64,000 nt of DNA from Kineosporia succinea (GCF_030811555.1 NZ_JAUSQZ010000001.1:1426001-1490000); one strand, 5' to 3'. Positions 17,218 through 28,516 are shown, counted from the stretch's first letter. Program-made: numbers and translations. The notes: generated by a model not told the origin, from the letters alone.

Positions 17218-18134
17218 TTGGACGAGGTCCTGGTCATCGGTGAAGCCCTGGTCGACATCGTGCATGCCCCAGGACGAGCCCCCGTCGAGCACCCCGGGGG
17301 CAGCCCCGCCAACGTGGCGCTTGGTCTGGCCCGTCTCGGGGTCGGCACCCAACTGCTCACCCGGATCGGCGACGACGCCCGCGGCCGCTCGATCCTCGAG
17401 CACCTGCGCTCCTCCGGCGTCAGCCTGGCCGAGGGCTCGGTCACGGCCGACGCCACGTCCACGGCCACCGCGCGGCTCGATGCCGAAGGCGTGGCGAACT
17501 ACGACTTCGCGCTTCGGTGGGCCCTTCCCGACATCGTTGTCAGCCCGGGGGTGCGAGCACTCCACACCGGCTCGATCGCGGCCACCCTGGCTCCCGGCGG
17601 CGACGACGTGCTGCGGCTGGTCGAGCAGAACGCGGGACGCGTGGTGATCACCTACGACCCGAACGCGCGGCCCGCGCTGATGGGGTCACGCACGGACGCG
17701 CTGGAACGTATCGAGCGGATCGTCCGGTCGGCCGACGTGGTCAAGGTGAGCGACGAGGACCTGGAGTGGCTCGCCCCCGGCGCGGACCCGCTGCAGATCT
17801 GCGAGGCCTGGCGGGCCGGCGGCCCGTCCCTGGTGGTGCTGACCCGCGGCGGCGAGGGCGCGGTCGGTGTCACGGCCACCGGGGTGGTCGAGGTCGCCGC
17901 CCCGAAGATCTCGGTGACGGACACCGTCGGCGCCGGGGACTCACTGATGAGCGGGCTGCTGCACGGCCTCGACCGGGCCGGCCTCCTCGACCCGGCCACC
18001 ATCAAACAGGTGGCCGAGAAACCCGCCGCGGACCTCGTCCCCCTGCTGACCCACGCCGTGAAGATCGCCGCCTACACGTGCACCCGGGCCGGCGCCCAGC
18101 CCCCCACGCTGGAGGAACTGGACGCCTGGCAGCC

Positions 18135-18138
<4 letters not shown>
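17218..18138 (+). CDS. PfkB family carbohydrate kinase (fructokinase-like)
   Basis: 306 residues, starting with TTG behind a strong GAGGAGG. PfkB kinases phosphorylate sugars with ATP in the cytoplasm. Signature 1 [15 protein letters not shown] is at 27-41 and signature 2 [12 protein letters not shown] at 235-246, with the catalytic base Asp241. It resembles fructokinases and ketohexokinases more than ribokinase, but the substrate is not certain. Its stop codon TAG shares CTAG with the stop of the convergent fumarase gene, a 4-bp overlap without terminator. Confidence 0.9.
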
Positions 18139-19811
<1,673 letters not shown>

Positions 19812-19923
19812 GACCAGATACTAAGCAACCTGACCGGACAGGTTGTGAGTGTGTGGGACGCCGGACCTCTCCGGCCGTCGTCCGCACCACCCGACATCTC
19901 CCCCGTCGTGCGGTGAACCGTGA

Positions 19924-21015
19924 TCAGACCGGCGCGGCGACCACCGTGATCACGCGGTCGATCTCCTCGATGATGGCCCGCGTCGGTGCCCCGGAGGACG
20001 CGATGCGGCGAATCTCGAGCAGCTTGTTCAGCGTGGCCCGGTCGGCCTGCGCCAGCACCTCTTCGGCCCGCTTCTCGGCCAGCTCCCGCTCGGCCTGCTC
20101 CCGGTTCACCGCGCCGCCGTTGAACAGCGTCTCCAGCGCGGCCATCACCCGGGTCAGCATGCTGTGCACCGCATCTGCCGCGAAACCGCCCAGCAGTGCG
20201 ATCGCCGGCCGGGCCAGACCCGACAGCGCGTCACCGCCGCCACCCAGCGGGATCAGCTCGGCGATCACCAGTCCGGCCGCCATCCCGAGCAGGATGCGCT
20301 GCAGGAAGGTGTGGTCGAACTCCGGGTCGTAGCTGCCCCGGGCCACCTCGCGCCCGGCCCGGTACAGGGCCGTCAGCCCGGCTCCGAGCGCGGCCGCGGT
20401 GAGCAGGAAGATCTCGCGCAGCAGCAGGCTGCCGAACGCCGGGTCGCTGTTGCCCAGGCCGGTGCCCGCGCTCGCCTCCCGCGCCGCCGGCACGGCCGCC
20501 AGCAGCACGAAGGCCACCAGGAAGCCGAGGGTCGTGGCCATCAGCCAGCGCACCAGCGGAACCGTGCTGCCGGCGGGCGAGATCCCGGCGAACAGAAAGG
20601 CTTTCACGCCCTTCTTCCCCGGGGCCACCGCGGGCGCCCCACCCTGACGCGGGATGCGCCCGGTCAGCCGGGAGGGCTTGAGACCCTCGCGGTACCCGTG
20701 CAGCAGCTCCAGCGTGGCCGGGCGGGCCGGCGCCACGATGCGGCTCAGTTCCCGGTGGGCGCGGACCAGGGCCTCCGTGGCCATCATCCGGTCGGCGTCG
20801 CTGGGCGCGGCGTTCCATCCGTCGGCGTTCAGGTCGACCACGGTCGTGCGGTCGCGAACGGCCTCGAACATCCACGCCTGCGGCGCCGGGGTGAGTCCCA
20901 GGTCGAGAACGTGGGCGAGCATCACCTCGACCTGCCTACGCAGGCGTTCGACTTCCTGTCCCTTGCCGCCCTCAATACTTCCGAGGGCGGTGAGTGTTGT
21001 CTCCGGAACCACCAC
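19924..21015 (-). CDS. Conserved multi-pass membrane protein of unknown function
   Basis: 363 residues, no family recognised. The first 150 residues are soluble and mostly helical. Four membrane segments follow (about 172-192, 213-236, 251-270 and 285-300). The C-terminus (about 310-363) is a charged coiled coil (NREQAERELAEKRAEEVLAQ) that probably faces the cytoplasm. The GTG at 21015 follows AAAGGGGAA with good spacing; the next codon is another GTG. It is monocistronic and divergent from the carbonic anhydrase region. Function cannot be stated; a stress or sensory membrane role would be a guess. Confidence 0.8.
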   Translation of the reverse strand: MVVPETTLTALGSIEGGKGQEVERLRRQVEVMLAHVLDLGLTPAPQAWMFEAVRDRTTVVDLNADGWNAAPSDADRMMATEALVRAHRELSRIVAPARPATLELLHGYREGLKPSRLTGRIPRQGGAPAVAPGKKGVKAFLFAGISPAGSTVPLVRWLMATTLGFLVAFVLLAAVPAAREASAGTGLGNSDPAFGSLLLREIFLLTAAALGAGLTALYRAGREVARGSYDPEFDHTFLQRILLGMAAGLVIAELIPLGGGGDALSGLARPAIALLGGFAADAVHSMLTRVMAALETLFNGGAVNREQAERELAEKRAEEVLAQADRATLNKLLEIRRIASSGAPTRAIIEEIDRVITVVAAPV

Positions 21016-21524
21016 GTTCCCCTTTCACAGGCTCCTAAGGTGACTGAACGTAAGGGATCGGTAGCGGATTGTTTCGCATCTTTGGGATGGCAGAGGGAAA
21101 GTAGGGTGTTCGGTCCAGACCTGTCTCCCCCTGGTCAGCCCCTCCACAAAGGTCCCAGCTCGTCCCATGCGCACCACCCGTCGCTTCTTGCCCCGCACGT
21201 AACCCGTTGCCAGTGCGGGAAAGTCGGCACGACGGCGTGTCGCGGCATTTATGCCACCAACACGGGGGACAAGCCGAGCGTGTCGCAATCCGGCGTGTCG
21301 GCGTGTCGCGCACCGAACCGGCACTCTCGGGGCGTTTCCGTTCCGACGGCCGGGGAGCGGTCAGGGAGCAGCCGGGGAGCAGCCGGGGAGCAGCCGGGGA
21401 GCAGACCTGGCGCCCTCCGTGACCGGCGTGATAGCTCACCGTGGAGAAATGCTGGCCCGGAGCAAGAGAGAATGGCCTCTGCGGTCCGGCAGCATCCGGA
21501 CTCCAGGAAAGGGTGCCCACTGAC
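21016..21524. other. Intergenic region with short direct repeats
   Basis: About 500 bp without a convincing gene between the membrane protein and the carbonic anhydrase. It holds four copies of GCGTGTCG (21235, 21278, 21293, 21301; the last two adjoining) and an 11-bp tandem repeat at 21363-21406. Confidence 0.65.
21363..21406. repeat. 11-bp tandem repeat, four copies
   Basis: The unit GGGGAGCAGCC occurs four times head to tail with a first-base change in copy 1 and one change in copy 4, about 120 bp upstream of the carbonic anhydrase start. Confidence 0.9.
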
Positions 21525-22181
21525 ATGAGTACGACCGACGAGATGCCCGACGCCGCGGGCAGCCTGGCCGAACTGATGGCCGGCAACCGCCGCTTCGTGC
21601 TGGACGACGCCGCCCATCCCAACCAGGACGTCCACCGCCGCTCCACCCTCACCGGTGGCCAGCGTCCGTTCGCCCTGATCTTCGGGTGCGCCGACTCCCG
21701 GGTGGCCGCCGAGATCATCTTCGACCAGGGCCTGGGCGACCTCTTCGTGGTGCGCACCGCCGGTCACGCGGTCGACAACGCGGTGCTCGGCTCGATCGAG
21801 TTCGGCGTCGAGGTGCTCGGCATCCCCCTCGTGGTCGTGCTCGGTCACGACAGCTGCGGCGCCGTGAAGGCCACGATGGAGGCGCACGACAGCGGCCAGA
21901 TGCCCTCGGGCTACCTGCGCACGGTGGTCGAGATGCTCAGCTCCAGCGTGATCAACGCCCGCCGTCACGGTCACGGCGAGATCAACGAGATCGTCGCCGA
22001 GCACTCGGTGCAGGTGGCACAGGAACTGCCCGAGCGTTCCAGCGTGATCGGGCGCCGGGTGGCCGAGGGCAAGCTGGCCATCGTGGCCCTCGAGTACGCA
22101 CTCTCCGACGGCGCCGTGCAGGTGCTGAGCAGCACGATCCCCACCCCCGACGCCCCGGCACCGGATCCGCAGGTCGCCTGA
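21525..22181 (+). CDS. Beta-class carbonic anhydrase
   Basis: 218 residues. It hydrates CO2 to bicarbonate with zinc held by Cys55 (FGCADSR), His108 and Cys111 (GHDSCGA); Asp57 and Arg59 form the catalytic dyad. The size and the NRRF opening fit the canonical bacterial beta-CA. The frame is open further upstream, but the ATG at 21525 has AGGAAAGGG before it and starts at the conserved part. It probably supplies bicarbonate for carboxylations; a hairpin follows the gene. Confidence 0.95.
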   Translation: MSTTDEMPDAAGSLAELMAGNRRFVLDDAAHPNQDVHRRSTLTGGQRPFALIFGCADSRVAAEIIFDQGLGDLFVVRTAGHAVDNAVLGSIEFGVEVLGIPLVVVLGHDSCGAVKATMEAHDSGQMPSGYLRTVVEMLSSSVINARRHGHGEINEIVAEHSVQVAQELPERSSVIGRRVAEGKLAIVALEYALSDGAVQVLSSTIPTPDAPAPDPQVA

Positions 22182-22190
22182 ACGCCCGGT

Positions 22191-22228
22191 TGGTCACTCA
22201 GAGCCAGCTCGATAGCTTTGAGTGACCA
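22191..22228 (+). terminator. Hairpin terminator of the carbonic anhydrase gene
   Basis: TGGTCACTCA (22191-22200) pairs exactly with TGAGTGACCA (22219-22228), ten bases after the stop codon, followed by TTTC. Confidence 0.8.
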
Positions 22229-22246
22229 TTTCGGCGATCCCTTCGG

Positions 22247-22474
22247 GTGGGGGCGGGTTTCATGGGCTTACGGACGCGTCGGCGCCCCTTGGAAGGAGAG
22301 GCCCGGCTCCCGGGGGACGCGGGGTTTCCCGAGGACGCCGGTCACGAGGCCGTCGGCCAGGCCCTCCTGATCGCCGCGGTCAGCGCGGGTGCCCTGACCG
22401 CCGTGGCCCTGGGCCTTTCGGTGGTCGACAACCTGCAGTCGTTCATCAGCCGCCTGTCCACCTACCTCACGTAG
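22247..22474 (+). CDS. Possible small single-pass membrane protein
   Basis: 75 residues from a GTG (an ATG at 22262 is the alternative). A charged first half ends in GHEAVGQALLIAAV, followed by one hydrophobic helix (about 39-62) and a short polar tail ending LSTYLT. The layout, a Glu just before a hydrophobic stretch, is like Flp/TadE-type pilins, but no tad genes are nearby and the match is weak. It stands alone between the carbonic anhydrase terminator and fumC. It may not be a real gene. Confidence 0.45.
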   Translation: MGAGFMGLRTRRRPLEGEARLPGDAGFPEDAGHEAVGQALLIAAVSAGALTAVALGLSVVDNLQSFISRLSTYLT

Positions 22475-22576
22475 CCCGCGAGGGCCGGCACCGCGCGTCC
22501 GCCGCTGATCGTCAGCAGAGGTCACGCTGCCCACCCCGGGTGGCCGCCCCCCGGGCCCCGGCGCGAGGATCAGGGC

Positions 22577-23968
22577 ATGGCCAATGAAGACATGCGCATC
22601 GAGCACGACACGATGGGCGAGGTCCGGGTACCCGCCAGCGCCCTGTGGGGAGCCCAGACCCAGCGCGCCGTGGACAATTTCCCGATCAGCGGGGTGCGGA
22701 TCGACCCTCTGGTGATCTCCGCCCTGGCCCGGATCAAGGCGTCCGCCGCGCGGGTGAACGCCCAGCTCGGGGTCGTGCCCGACGAGATCGCCGAGGCGGT
22801 GGCCAAGGCCGCCACCCGGATCGCCGAGGGTGAGCACGCCGACCAGTTCCCCATCGACGTGTTCCAGACCGGCTCCGGCACCTCGACCAACATGAACGTC
22901 AACGAGGTCGTGGCGAACCTGGCCGGGCAGGCCCTCGGCACCAAGGTGCACCCGAACGACCACGTCAACGCCTCGCAGTCGTCGAACGACACGGTTCCCA
23001 CCGCCGTGCACGTGGCCGCGGCCGACGCCGTCGTCAACGGGCTGCTGCCCTCGCTCGACGTCCTGGCCAAGAGCTTCGAGAACCTCGCGGGCCGCACCGC
23101 CCACGTGGTCAAGGCCGGCCGCACCCACCTGATGGACGCCACTCCCGTCACCCTGGGCCAGGAGTTCGGCGGTCACGCGGCGCAGGTGCGGCGGGCGATC
23201 GAGCGCATCATCGACACCCTCCCCCGCGTCGTCGAGGTCCCGCTGGGCGGCACCGCGACCGGCACCGGCATCAACACCCCGCCCGGCTTCGCGGCCGGGG
23301 TGATCGCGGATCTGGCCGTCAGCACCGGACTTCCGATTACCGAGGCCCGGGACCACTTCGAGGCCCACGGTTCCCGCGACGCCCTGGTCGAACTGTCCGG
23401 CGCCCTGCGGGTTCTCGCGGTGAGCCTGACCAAGATCTGCAACGACCTGCGCTGGATGTCATCGGGCCCGAACGCCGGTCTGGGCGAGATCCACCTGCCC
23501 GACCTGCAGCCCGGTTCCTCGATCATGCCGGGCAAGGTGAACCCGGTGATCCCCGAGGCGGTGCTGCAGATCTGCGCCCAGGTGGTGGGGCACGACGCGA
23601 CGCTGGCCTGGGCCGGTGCCAGCGGGAACTTCGAGCTCAACGTGATGGTGCCGGTGATCTCCCGGTCGCTGCTGGAGCAGATCAAGCTCCTGACCCGGGG
23701 CTCACTGCTGCTGGCCGAGCGGGTCGTCGACGGGATCGAGCCCGACGAGCGACGGGCCCGGGAGCTGGCCGAGTCGTCCCCGTCGATCGTCACCCCGCTG
23801 GCCCGGCCGCTCGGTTACGAGGCCGCCGCGAAGATCGCGAAACACGCCGTGGCGGAACGCATCACGATCAAGGCCGCCGCCATCGCGCTGGGCGTGGTGG
23901 AGCGCGGCGAACTGACCGAGGAGGAGCTGGACCGGCTGCTCGACGTCAGCACCATGACGCATCCCTGA
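22577..23968 (+). CDS. fumC: Class II fumarate hydratase
   Basis: 463 residues, the cofactor-free, heat- and oxygen-stable fumarase of the TCA cycle (homotetramer). Family blocks are all present: [15 protein letters not shown], the [14 protein letters not shown] active-site loop, [27 protein letters not shown] and the signature [11 protein letters not shown]. The ATG is at 22577. It corresponds to Rv1098c in the mycobacterial block. The gene ends with a perfect bidirectional hairpin before the transglycosylase gene. Confidence 0.97.
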   Translation: MANEDMRIEHDTMGEVRVPASALWGAQTQRAVDNFPISGVRIDPLVISALARIKASAARVNAQLGVVPDEIAEAVAKAATRIAEGEHADQFPIDVFQTGSGTSTNMNVNEVVANLAGQALGTKVHPNDHVNASQSSNDTVPTAVHVAAADAVVNGLLPSLDVLAKSFENLAGRTAHVVKAGRTHLMDATPVTLGQEFGGHAAQVRRAIERIIDTLPRVVEVPLGGTATGTGINTPPGFAAGVIADLAVSTGLPITEARDHFEAHGSRDALVELSGALRVLAVSLTKICNDLRWMSSGPNAGLGEIHLPDLQPGSSIMPGKVNPVIPEAVLQICAQVVGHDATLAWAGASGNFELNVMVPVISRSLLEQIKLLTRGSLLLAERVVDGIEPDERRARELAESSPSIVTPLARPLGYEAAAKIAKHAVAERITIKAAAIALGVVERGELTEEELDRLLDVSTMTHP

Positions 23969-23971
23969 CAA

Positions 23972-24007
23972 CGAAAAGGCGCTCCCCGTGCGGGGAGCGC
24001 CTTTTCG
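23972..24007. terminator. Bidirectional intrinsic terminator
   Basis: A perfect 16-bp stem (23972-23987 with 23992-24007) and GTGC loop. Both ends carry A/T tracts (GAAAAGG and CCTTTTC), so it can stop fumC and the minus-strand transglycosylase gene. Confidence 0.95.
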
Positions 24008-24018
24008 ACGAGCAGAGA

Positions 24019-25317
24019 TCAGTACCAGCCGACCGACTGGCTGTGGCTCCAGGCCCCGCAGGGGGTGCCGTAGCGGTCGGCGATGTAGTCGAGTCCCCAG
24101 CGGATCTGCGTGACCGGGTTGGTCTGCCAGTCGGAACCGGCGCTGGCCATCTTCGAGCCGGGCAGCGACTGCGGAATGCCGTACGCACCGGACGAGGGGT
24201 TGGTGGCCTGGTAGTTCCAGCCGCTCTCCTTGGTCCAGAGCGAGTCCAGGCAGGAGAACTGCGACGACGACCAGCCCCGGTCGGCGAGCATGAGCTGCGC
24301 GACCGACTTGGGGTTGGTCTGCGCGTTGCGCATGGCCTTCTCGCGACGCTCGGCCGCGGCCTTGATCCGGTCGGCGGCCGCCTTGGCCTGCTTGTACTGG
24401 GAAAGCGCGGCCTTCGCCTTGGCCGGGGAGGCCGACTTCAGCGACTGCTTGGCCTCGGTGGCCTCCTCGGCCGCCTTCTCGGCGGCCGCGGCCGCGGCGG
24501 CGACCTCGGCCTTCTCCTCGTCCTGGGCCTGCTGCTCGGCGGCGGTGAGCTCGAAGGCGGCGGACGCGCTGGCGCCCTCACCGATCGGCGACGCGTTGCC
24601 GGCGAGCTGGGTGACCGCGACGCCCTCGGCGCCGACGACGAGTGCCATCACCAGCAGGCGGGCCGCGGTGGACTTGCCACCACCGAAGAGGCGCCGCTTG
24701 GAGGTCTCGGCGGGAGACGGGGTGGCCGTGCGCAGATCGGCGGAGTCGCCGGTGAGGTCGAGACCCCACTCGGCCGGGTCGACGCCGGCACCCGCGGGGG
24801 CCTGGAGCTCGATCGGCGCGGTGGGCGGGGAGGTCGCCAGGCCCCCAGCCGCGACCTTGCGCGCAGGAGCCGGGATCGCGATCGGGACCAGAGGAGGACG
24901 ACGGTCGGGCTGGCGGAACGCGTCCTGCGAGATCGGCGTCGGCACCGGCATGTCGATGCCGGCCGGACGCCACGGGTCGGTCTGCGGGATCGGGAGGACG
25001 GCCGGGGTGGGCGCTACCGCAACCGGGTACCGCGCCTGGAGCGACGAGCGCCGGGCGGCCTCCGAGCTGCGCAGGGCACTCGCCGGGGCCGCGGGACGCT
25101 GCTGGCGACCGGCCGGGGCGCCGGTCGGGCGGCTACCGCCCGAGGGCCGGCTGGTCGCTCCCCGGCGGGCGGCGGCGCGGGCCTCGGCCCGGCGCAGCTC
25201 CGAACGCTTGGGAAAGCTCTTCGTGTCGCCTCGGACCGGACTGGTGGGCACCCCTCCCGTGCTCAACCACAAGTCCGCGAGGTCTTCGTCGTTTTCAGAC
25301 CCAATGGTTGCCGTCAC
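24019..25317 (-). CDS. Membrane-anchored transglycosylase-like protein, paralog 1
   Basis: 432 residues. A long Pro/Arg/Ala-rich cytoplasmic N-terminus (1-210) precedes one membrane helix (about 217-238, ARLLVMALVVGAEGVAVTQL), an Ala/Glu/Lys coiled coil (about 255-330), and a C-terminal lysozyme-like domain (about 345-432) with LADRGWSSSQFSCLDSLW, TKESGWNYQATNPSSGAYGI and PQSLPGSKM; the Glu in KESGW is the likely catalytic acid. It should cleave or bind peptidoglycan outside the cell. The start is uncertain: GTG at 25317 or TTG at 25353, which has AGGAG but too close. Its last 90 residues are nearly identical in pattern to paralog 2 just upstream. Confidence 0.85.
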   Translation of the reverse strand: MTATIGSENDEDLADLWLSTGGVPTSPVRGDTKSFPKRSELRRAEARAAARRGATSRPSGGSRPTGAPAGRQQRPAAPASALRSSEAARRSSLQARYPVAVAPTPAVLPIPQTDPWRPAGIDMPVPTPISQDAFRQPDRRPPLVPIAIPAPARKVAAGGLATSPPTAPIELQAPAGAGVDPAEWGLDLTGDSADLRTATPSPAETSKRRLFGGGKSTAARLLVMALVVGAEGVAVTQLAGNASPIGEGASASAAFELTAAEQQAQDEEKAEVAAAAAAAEKAAEEATEAKQSLKSASPAKAKAALSQYKQAKAAADRIKAAAERREKAMRNAQTNPKSVAQLMLADRGWSSSQFSCLDSLWTKESGWNYQATNPSSGAYGIPQSLPGSKMASAGSDWQTNPVTQIRWGLDYIADRYGTPCGAWSHSQSVGWY

Positions 25318-25473
25318 GGCGACTACCGTGGCGAATCGGAACGACGAGCACAAGTCTCCTGGTGAGGGTTAAGAAAGGTTTGACACCGAAAAGACGAATC
25401 AGTAGACGCAGGGTGACTCGGCCGTACACACGGTGATTTTTTATGATCTTGGACGAGTGTCCGGAAACACAGC

Positions 25474-25503
25474 GGCCCGGCCCCCCTCGCGGGAAACCGG
25501 GCC
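25474..25503 (-). terminator. Weak hairpin after paralog 2
   Basis: GGCCCGG and CCGGGCC, separated by 16 bases, lie 16 bases beyond the stop of the second transglycosylase-like gene. Confidence 0.45.
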
Positions 25504-25519
25504 ACCGAGAAGCAGGACC

Positions 25520-26248
25520 TCAGTACCAGCCGACCGACCGGCTGTGCGACCAGGCGCCGCACGGGCTGCCGTAGCGGTCGCTGATGTAGCGCAGGCCCCA
25601 CTTGATCTGCGTCGTGGGGTTGGTGCGCCAGTCCTTGCCGGCGGCCTTCATCTTGCTGCCGGGCAGCGACTGCGGGATGCCGTAGGCGCCGGACGAGCGG
25701 TTGGTGGCCGTGTGCCGCCAGTTGCTCTCCTTCTCCCACAGCTTCACCAGGCAGGTGTACTGACCGGACTTCCAGCCACGGTCGGCCACCATCAGCTTGG
25801 CCACGGCCTTGGCCGTGCGCGGGCTGGTGCGGGAGGCCTGCGCCTTCGCGGCCGCCTGGCGCCGGGCGGCGGCCTTGCGCTCGGCCTCCTTCTTCGCCGC
25901 GGCCTTCTGGGCGGCGGCGACCTTGGCGGCGGCCTTGGCGGCCTTCGCCTTCACGGCCGCCGCGCGGGCGGCCGAGGCCTTGATGTCCTGGCTGGACTTC
26001 GCGCTGGCCGTGGTGAGGGCCGACGTCGCGAGAGCCGGGGCGGTGAGGGTGGAGACGGCGCCGCTGCTGCTCAGCGTGCTGCCGGTGAGAGTGATCCGGC
26101 CGGTCAGGTCCTGCTCGGCCGGGCGGACCGCGCCGTTCGCGGAGGTCTGTGCGTCACGGTCGGACTGCGGTGCGGTGGCGATCACGGTGCCGGTGACGGC
26201 GGTGAGGAGGACTGCCACCGAGAGGGAGCGCAGGGCGCTGGGAAGCAC
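25520..26248 (-). CDS. Secreted transglycosylase-like protein, paralog 2
   Basis: 242 residues. The GTG at 26248 has GAAAGG six bases before it and is followed at once by a signal peptide (about 5-27, LRSLSVAVLLTAVTGTVIATA). Next come a Ser/Thr-rich part, an Ala/Lys coiled coil (about 90-155), and a lysozyme-like domain with KESNWRHTATNRSSGAYGI, PQSLPGSKMKAAG and the ending CGAWSHSRSVGWY. It shares domain and ending with paralog 1 but is exported instead of anchored by a long N-terminus. The pair likely arose by tandem duplication; both probably remodel peptidoglycan during growth. Confidence 0.88.
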   Translation of the reverse strand: MLPSALRSLSVAVLLTAVTGTVIATAPQSDRDAQTSANGAVRPAEQDLTGRITLTGSTLSSSGAVSTLTAPALATSALTTASAKSSQDIKASAARAAAVKAKAAKAAAKVAAAQKAAAKKEAERKAAARRQAAAKAQASRTSPRTAKAVAKLMVADRGWKSGQYTCLVKLWEKESNWRHTATNRSSGAYGIPQSLPGSKMKAAGKDWRTNPTTQIKWGLRYISDRYGSPCGAWSHSRSVGWY

Positions 26249-26726
26249 GTAGAGCCTTTCAACGGTGCGCCCCGGGTCACGGCGCATCTGCGTCACTCCG
26301 CTCCAGGGCCCGCCGGTACCCACCATCGGCACCGCGCTGACACCACGGGGGCCCGCGAGACCGGACCGCACCGGGTCCATCCGGTTGCGATGGGCCCTCG
26401 CCGCGATGAACGGCGGGTGCGGTCGTCACTCACAGGAGCGGGGTGCTGACTCACTCACCGTGCGGGACGGGGGCATCGGAATTCAAACGAATCACAGCCA
26501 TGTGATTGCGTTGCGTCAAACTTCTTGGCCTTTCTATTACCCACCGTCGAAGGTTGTGAGGGTCGTCACCGGCATTTGGGTGAAGATCCGATCCCTAGTG
26601 CGACAGGCGATTACAGGCTTGAGGACGCTTTTGGTCACCGATTCCGGTTCCGTCACCGATGACGGTCGCGCCACGGATTCAGTGCCGATGCACCGCCACT
26701 TCGATAGCCCTGAGCAACCAAAACGA
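26249..26726. other. Long leader/promoter region of paralog 2
   Basis: About 480 bp without a gene. It contains the palindrome at 26490-26507 and a 9-bp direct repeat GTCACCGAT (26634 and 26652). I looked for a c-di-AMP (ydaO) riboswitch, common before cell-wall hydrolase genes, and did not find its conserved segments. Confidence 0.5.
26490..26507. promoter_or_regulatory. Inverted repeat upstream of transglycosylase paralog 2
   Basis: AATCACA-GCCA-TGTGATT is a perfect 7-4-7 palindrome 242 bp before the GTG start. The half-sites are in the opposite order to a CRP box, so it is not called as one. Confidence 0.45.
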
Positions 26727-26754
26727 AAGGCCCGGCCGTTCCCGGCCGGGCCTT
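26727..26754 (-). terminator. Intrinsic terminator of phoH
   Basis: A perfect 12-bp stem AAGGCCCGGCCG with its complement and a TTCC loop, followed on the minus strand by CGTTTTGG. Confidence 0.92.
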
Positions 26755-26771
26755 CCGGAACGATCAGCCGA

Positions 26772-28124
26772 TCACGGAACGAAGTTCTCCAGCAGTTCCG
26801 TCACCAGGGCCGCCACCGGCGAGCGCTCCGAGCGGGTCAGCGTGACGTGGGCGAACAGCGGGTGCCCCTTGAGCGCCTCGATCACCGCCGCGACCCCGTC
26901 GTGCCGGCCGACCCGGAGGTTGTCGCGCTGGGCCACGTCGTGGGTCAGCACCACCCGGGAGTTCTGGCCGATCCGGGAGAGCACGGTCAGCAGCACGTTG
27001 CGCTCGAGCGACTGGGCCTCGTCGACGATCACGTAGGCGTCGTGCAGCGAGCGGCCCCGGATGTGGGTGAGCGGGAGCACCTCGAGCATGCCGCGCTCCA
27101 TCACCTCCTCGACCACCTCGGGGGCGACCAGCGCGCCGAGGGTGTCGAAGACCGCCTGGGCCCAGGGGTTCATCTTCTCGGCCTCGTTGCCGGGCAGGTA
27201 GCCGAGGTCCTGCCCACCGACCGCGTAGAGGGGACGGAACACCATGATCTTGCGGTGCTGACGGCGCTCGAGCACGGCCTCCAGACCCGCGCACAGTGCC
27301 AGCGCCGACTTGCCGGTGCCGGCCCGGCCGCCCATCGAGACGATCCCGATCTCCGGGTCGAGCAGCAGATCGATCGCGATGCGCTGCTCGGCGCTCCGGC
27401 CGTGCACGCCGAACACCTCGCGGTCGCCGCGAACCAGCTTCACCCTCTTGTCGGGGGTGACCCGGCCCAGCGCGGAACCGTTGGGCGAGGCGATGACCAG
27501 CCCGGTGTGGCAGGGCAGTTCGGCCGCCTCGGGCACGTCCAGCGACTCACCGGCGTAGAGCAGGCCGACCTCGGAGGCGTCGAGCTTGAGCTCGTCCAGA
27601 CCGGTCCAGCCGGAGTCGACGGCCAGCCCGGCCTGATACTCCTCGGCGGTCAGGCCGATCGCCGAGGCCTTGATCCGCATCGGCAGGTCCTTGCTGACCA
27701 ACGTCACCGAGTGCCCCTCGGTGGCCAGGCTGCGGGCCACCGCGAGAATCCGGTTGTCGTTGTCCGCCCGCCGGAATCCGTCGGGCAGGACCGCGAGATC
27801 GGCGTGGTTGAGCTCCACCCTCAGCGTTCCGCCGGCGTCACCGATCGGCATCGGGGCATCCAGACGCCCGTGCCGGATCCGCAGATCGTCGAGGAGCCGC
27901 AGGGCCTGCCGCGCGAAGTAGCCGAGCTCGGGGTGGTTGCGCTTCCCCTCCAGCTCGGTGATCACGACGACAGGAAGGACGACCTCGTGCTCGGCGAAGC
28001 GGTGAATCGCCTTCGGGTCGGACAGCAGCACCGACGTGTCGAGCACGAACGTGCGGCCACCGGAATCGTTCTGGGCGGCAGGCACGTCTGTGGAGGCCTG
28101 GGTGAAACTCGCGGGCAATGCCAC
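26772..28124 (-). CDS. phoH2: PIN-PhoH protein (PhoH2-type RNase/helicase)
   Basis: 450 residues with two domains. The N-terminal PIN domain (about 24-160) has the acidic nuclease residues Asp29 (VLDTSVLL), Glu58, Asp122/124 (ADNDNRI) and Asp146. The PhoH ATPase (about 235-450) has Walker [10 protein letters not shown] (265-273) and Walker B VIVDEAQ. In mycobacteria PhoH2 is a sequence-specific RNA helicase and RNase; a small PhoAT antitoxin is sometimes encoded just upstream, but I see no such ORF here. The GTG start follows GAGGGGAG. It corresponds to Rv1095. Confidence 0.94.
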   Translation of the reverse strand: MALPASFTQASTDVPAAQNDSGGRTFVLDTSVLLSDPKAIHRFAEHEVVLPVVVITELEGKRNHPELGYFARQALRLLDDLRIRHGRLDAPMPIGDAGGTLRVELNHADLAVLPDGFRRADNDNRILAVARSLATEGHSVTLVSKDLPMRIKASAIGLTAEEYQAGLAVDSGWTGLDELKLDASEVGLLYAGESLDVPEAAELPCHTGLVIASPNGSALGRVTPDKRVKLVRGDREVFGVHGRSAEQRIAIDLLLDPEIGIVSMGGRAGTGKSALALCAGLEAVLERRQHRKIMVFRPLYAVGGQDLGYLPGNEAEKMNPWAQAVFDTLGALVAPEVVEEVMERGMLEVLPLTHIRGRSLHDAYVIVDEAQSLERNVLLTVLSRIGQNSRVVLTHDVAQRDNLRVGRHDGVAAVIEALKGHPLFAHVTLTRSERSPVAALVTELLENFVP

Positions 28125-28466
28125 GGTGACTCCCCTCGCTGGAGGATGCTTAGCGCCCCGCCGGGCAACGACGTATTACCTGGCGGCAACTGACGCTACG
28201 CGGAGGTATAACGGTCGCTACCCGGACACCTTCACGTCAACCCACTGCACGTAAACGGATTTGACGGCCCACGTGACAAATCTGACGGGGACATCCGGCG
28301 CGACTTCGGGAACTCCGGCGCGGCCAGCAGGAATTCAGCCACGGGCAATTGACGATCGGTGATCGCCGATCACAGACCAATATCGTCGCTATCACGGCCA
28401 GGTTACGCGCGATTGAACATCCGGGTCCAGAATTCCGGCGTGGTTTTCAAAGGCCACCACCAACAA
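28125..28466. other. Intergenic region upstream of phoH2
   Basis: About 340 bp, less GC-rich than its surroundings and without a gene. It contains overlapping palindromes at 28354-28373, including GTGATC-GCC-GATCAC (28359-28373), and separated GATTTG/CAAATC half-sites near 28258-28288. These may be regulatory sites for phoH2. Confidence 0.5.
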
Positions 28467-28509
28467 ATGGTGGACGTGGTGGCCGGCGAGCGACCACCGC
28501 GTCCATCAT
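28467..28509 (-). terminator. Hairpin after the isoprenyl synthase gene
   Basis: ATGGTGGACGTGGTGG pairs with 28494-28509 with two mismatches, seven bases beyond the stop codon on the minus strand. Confidence 0.75.
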
Positions 28510-28516
28510 GGTGGTT

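Noticed and set aside
22247-22474. Flp-type pilin
   Set aside because: Only a loose resemblance in the Glu-plus-hydrophobic layout; no tad, prepilin peptidase or further pilin genes are nearby. Kept only as a possible small membrane protein.
26490-26507. CRP/Fnr box
   Set aside because: The half-sites occur as TCACA then TGTGA, the reverse of the TGTGA-N6-TCACA order.
26249-26600. c-di-AMP (ydaO) riboswitch before the transglycosylase-like genes
   Set aside because: The expected conserved segments (GGGTGAAT-type and the ACCC/GACAGCTAACC-type blocks) were not found in either leader.
26695-26726. Similarity of the CGATAGC-TGAG stretch here to 22209-22223
   Set aside because: Only about a dozen bases agree and the two lie in different contexts (one inside a terminator loop); likely chance.
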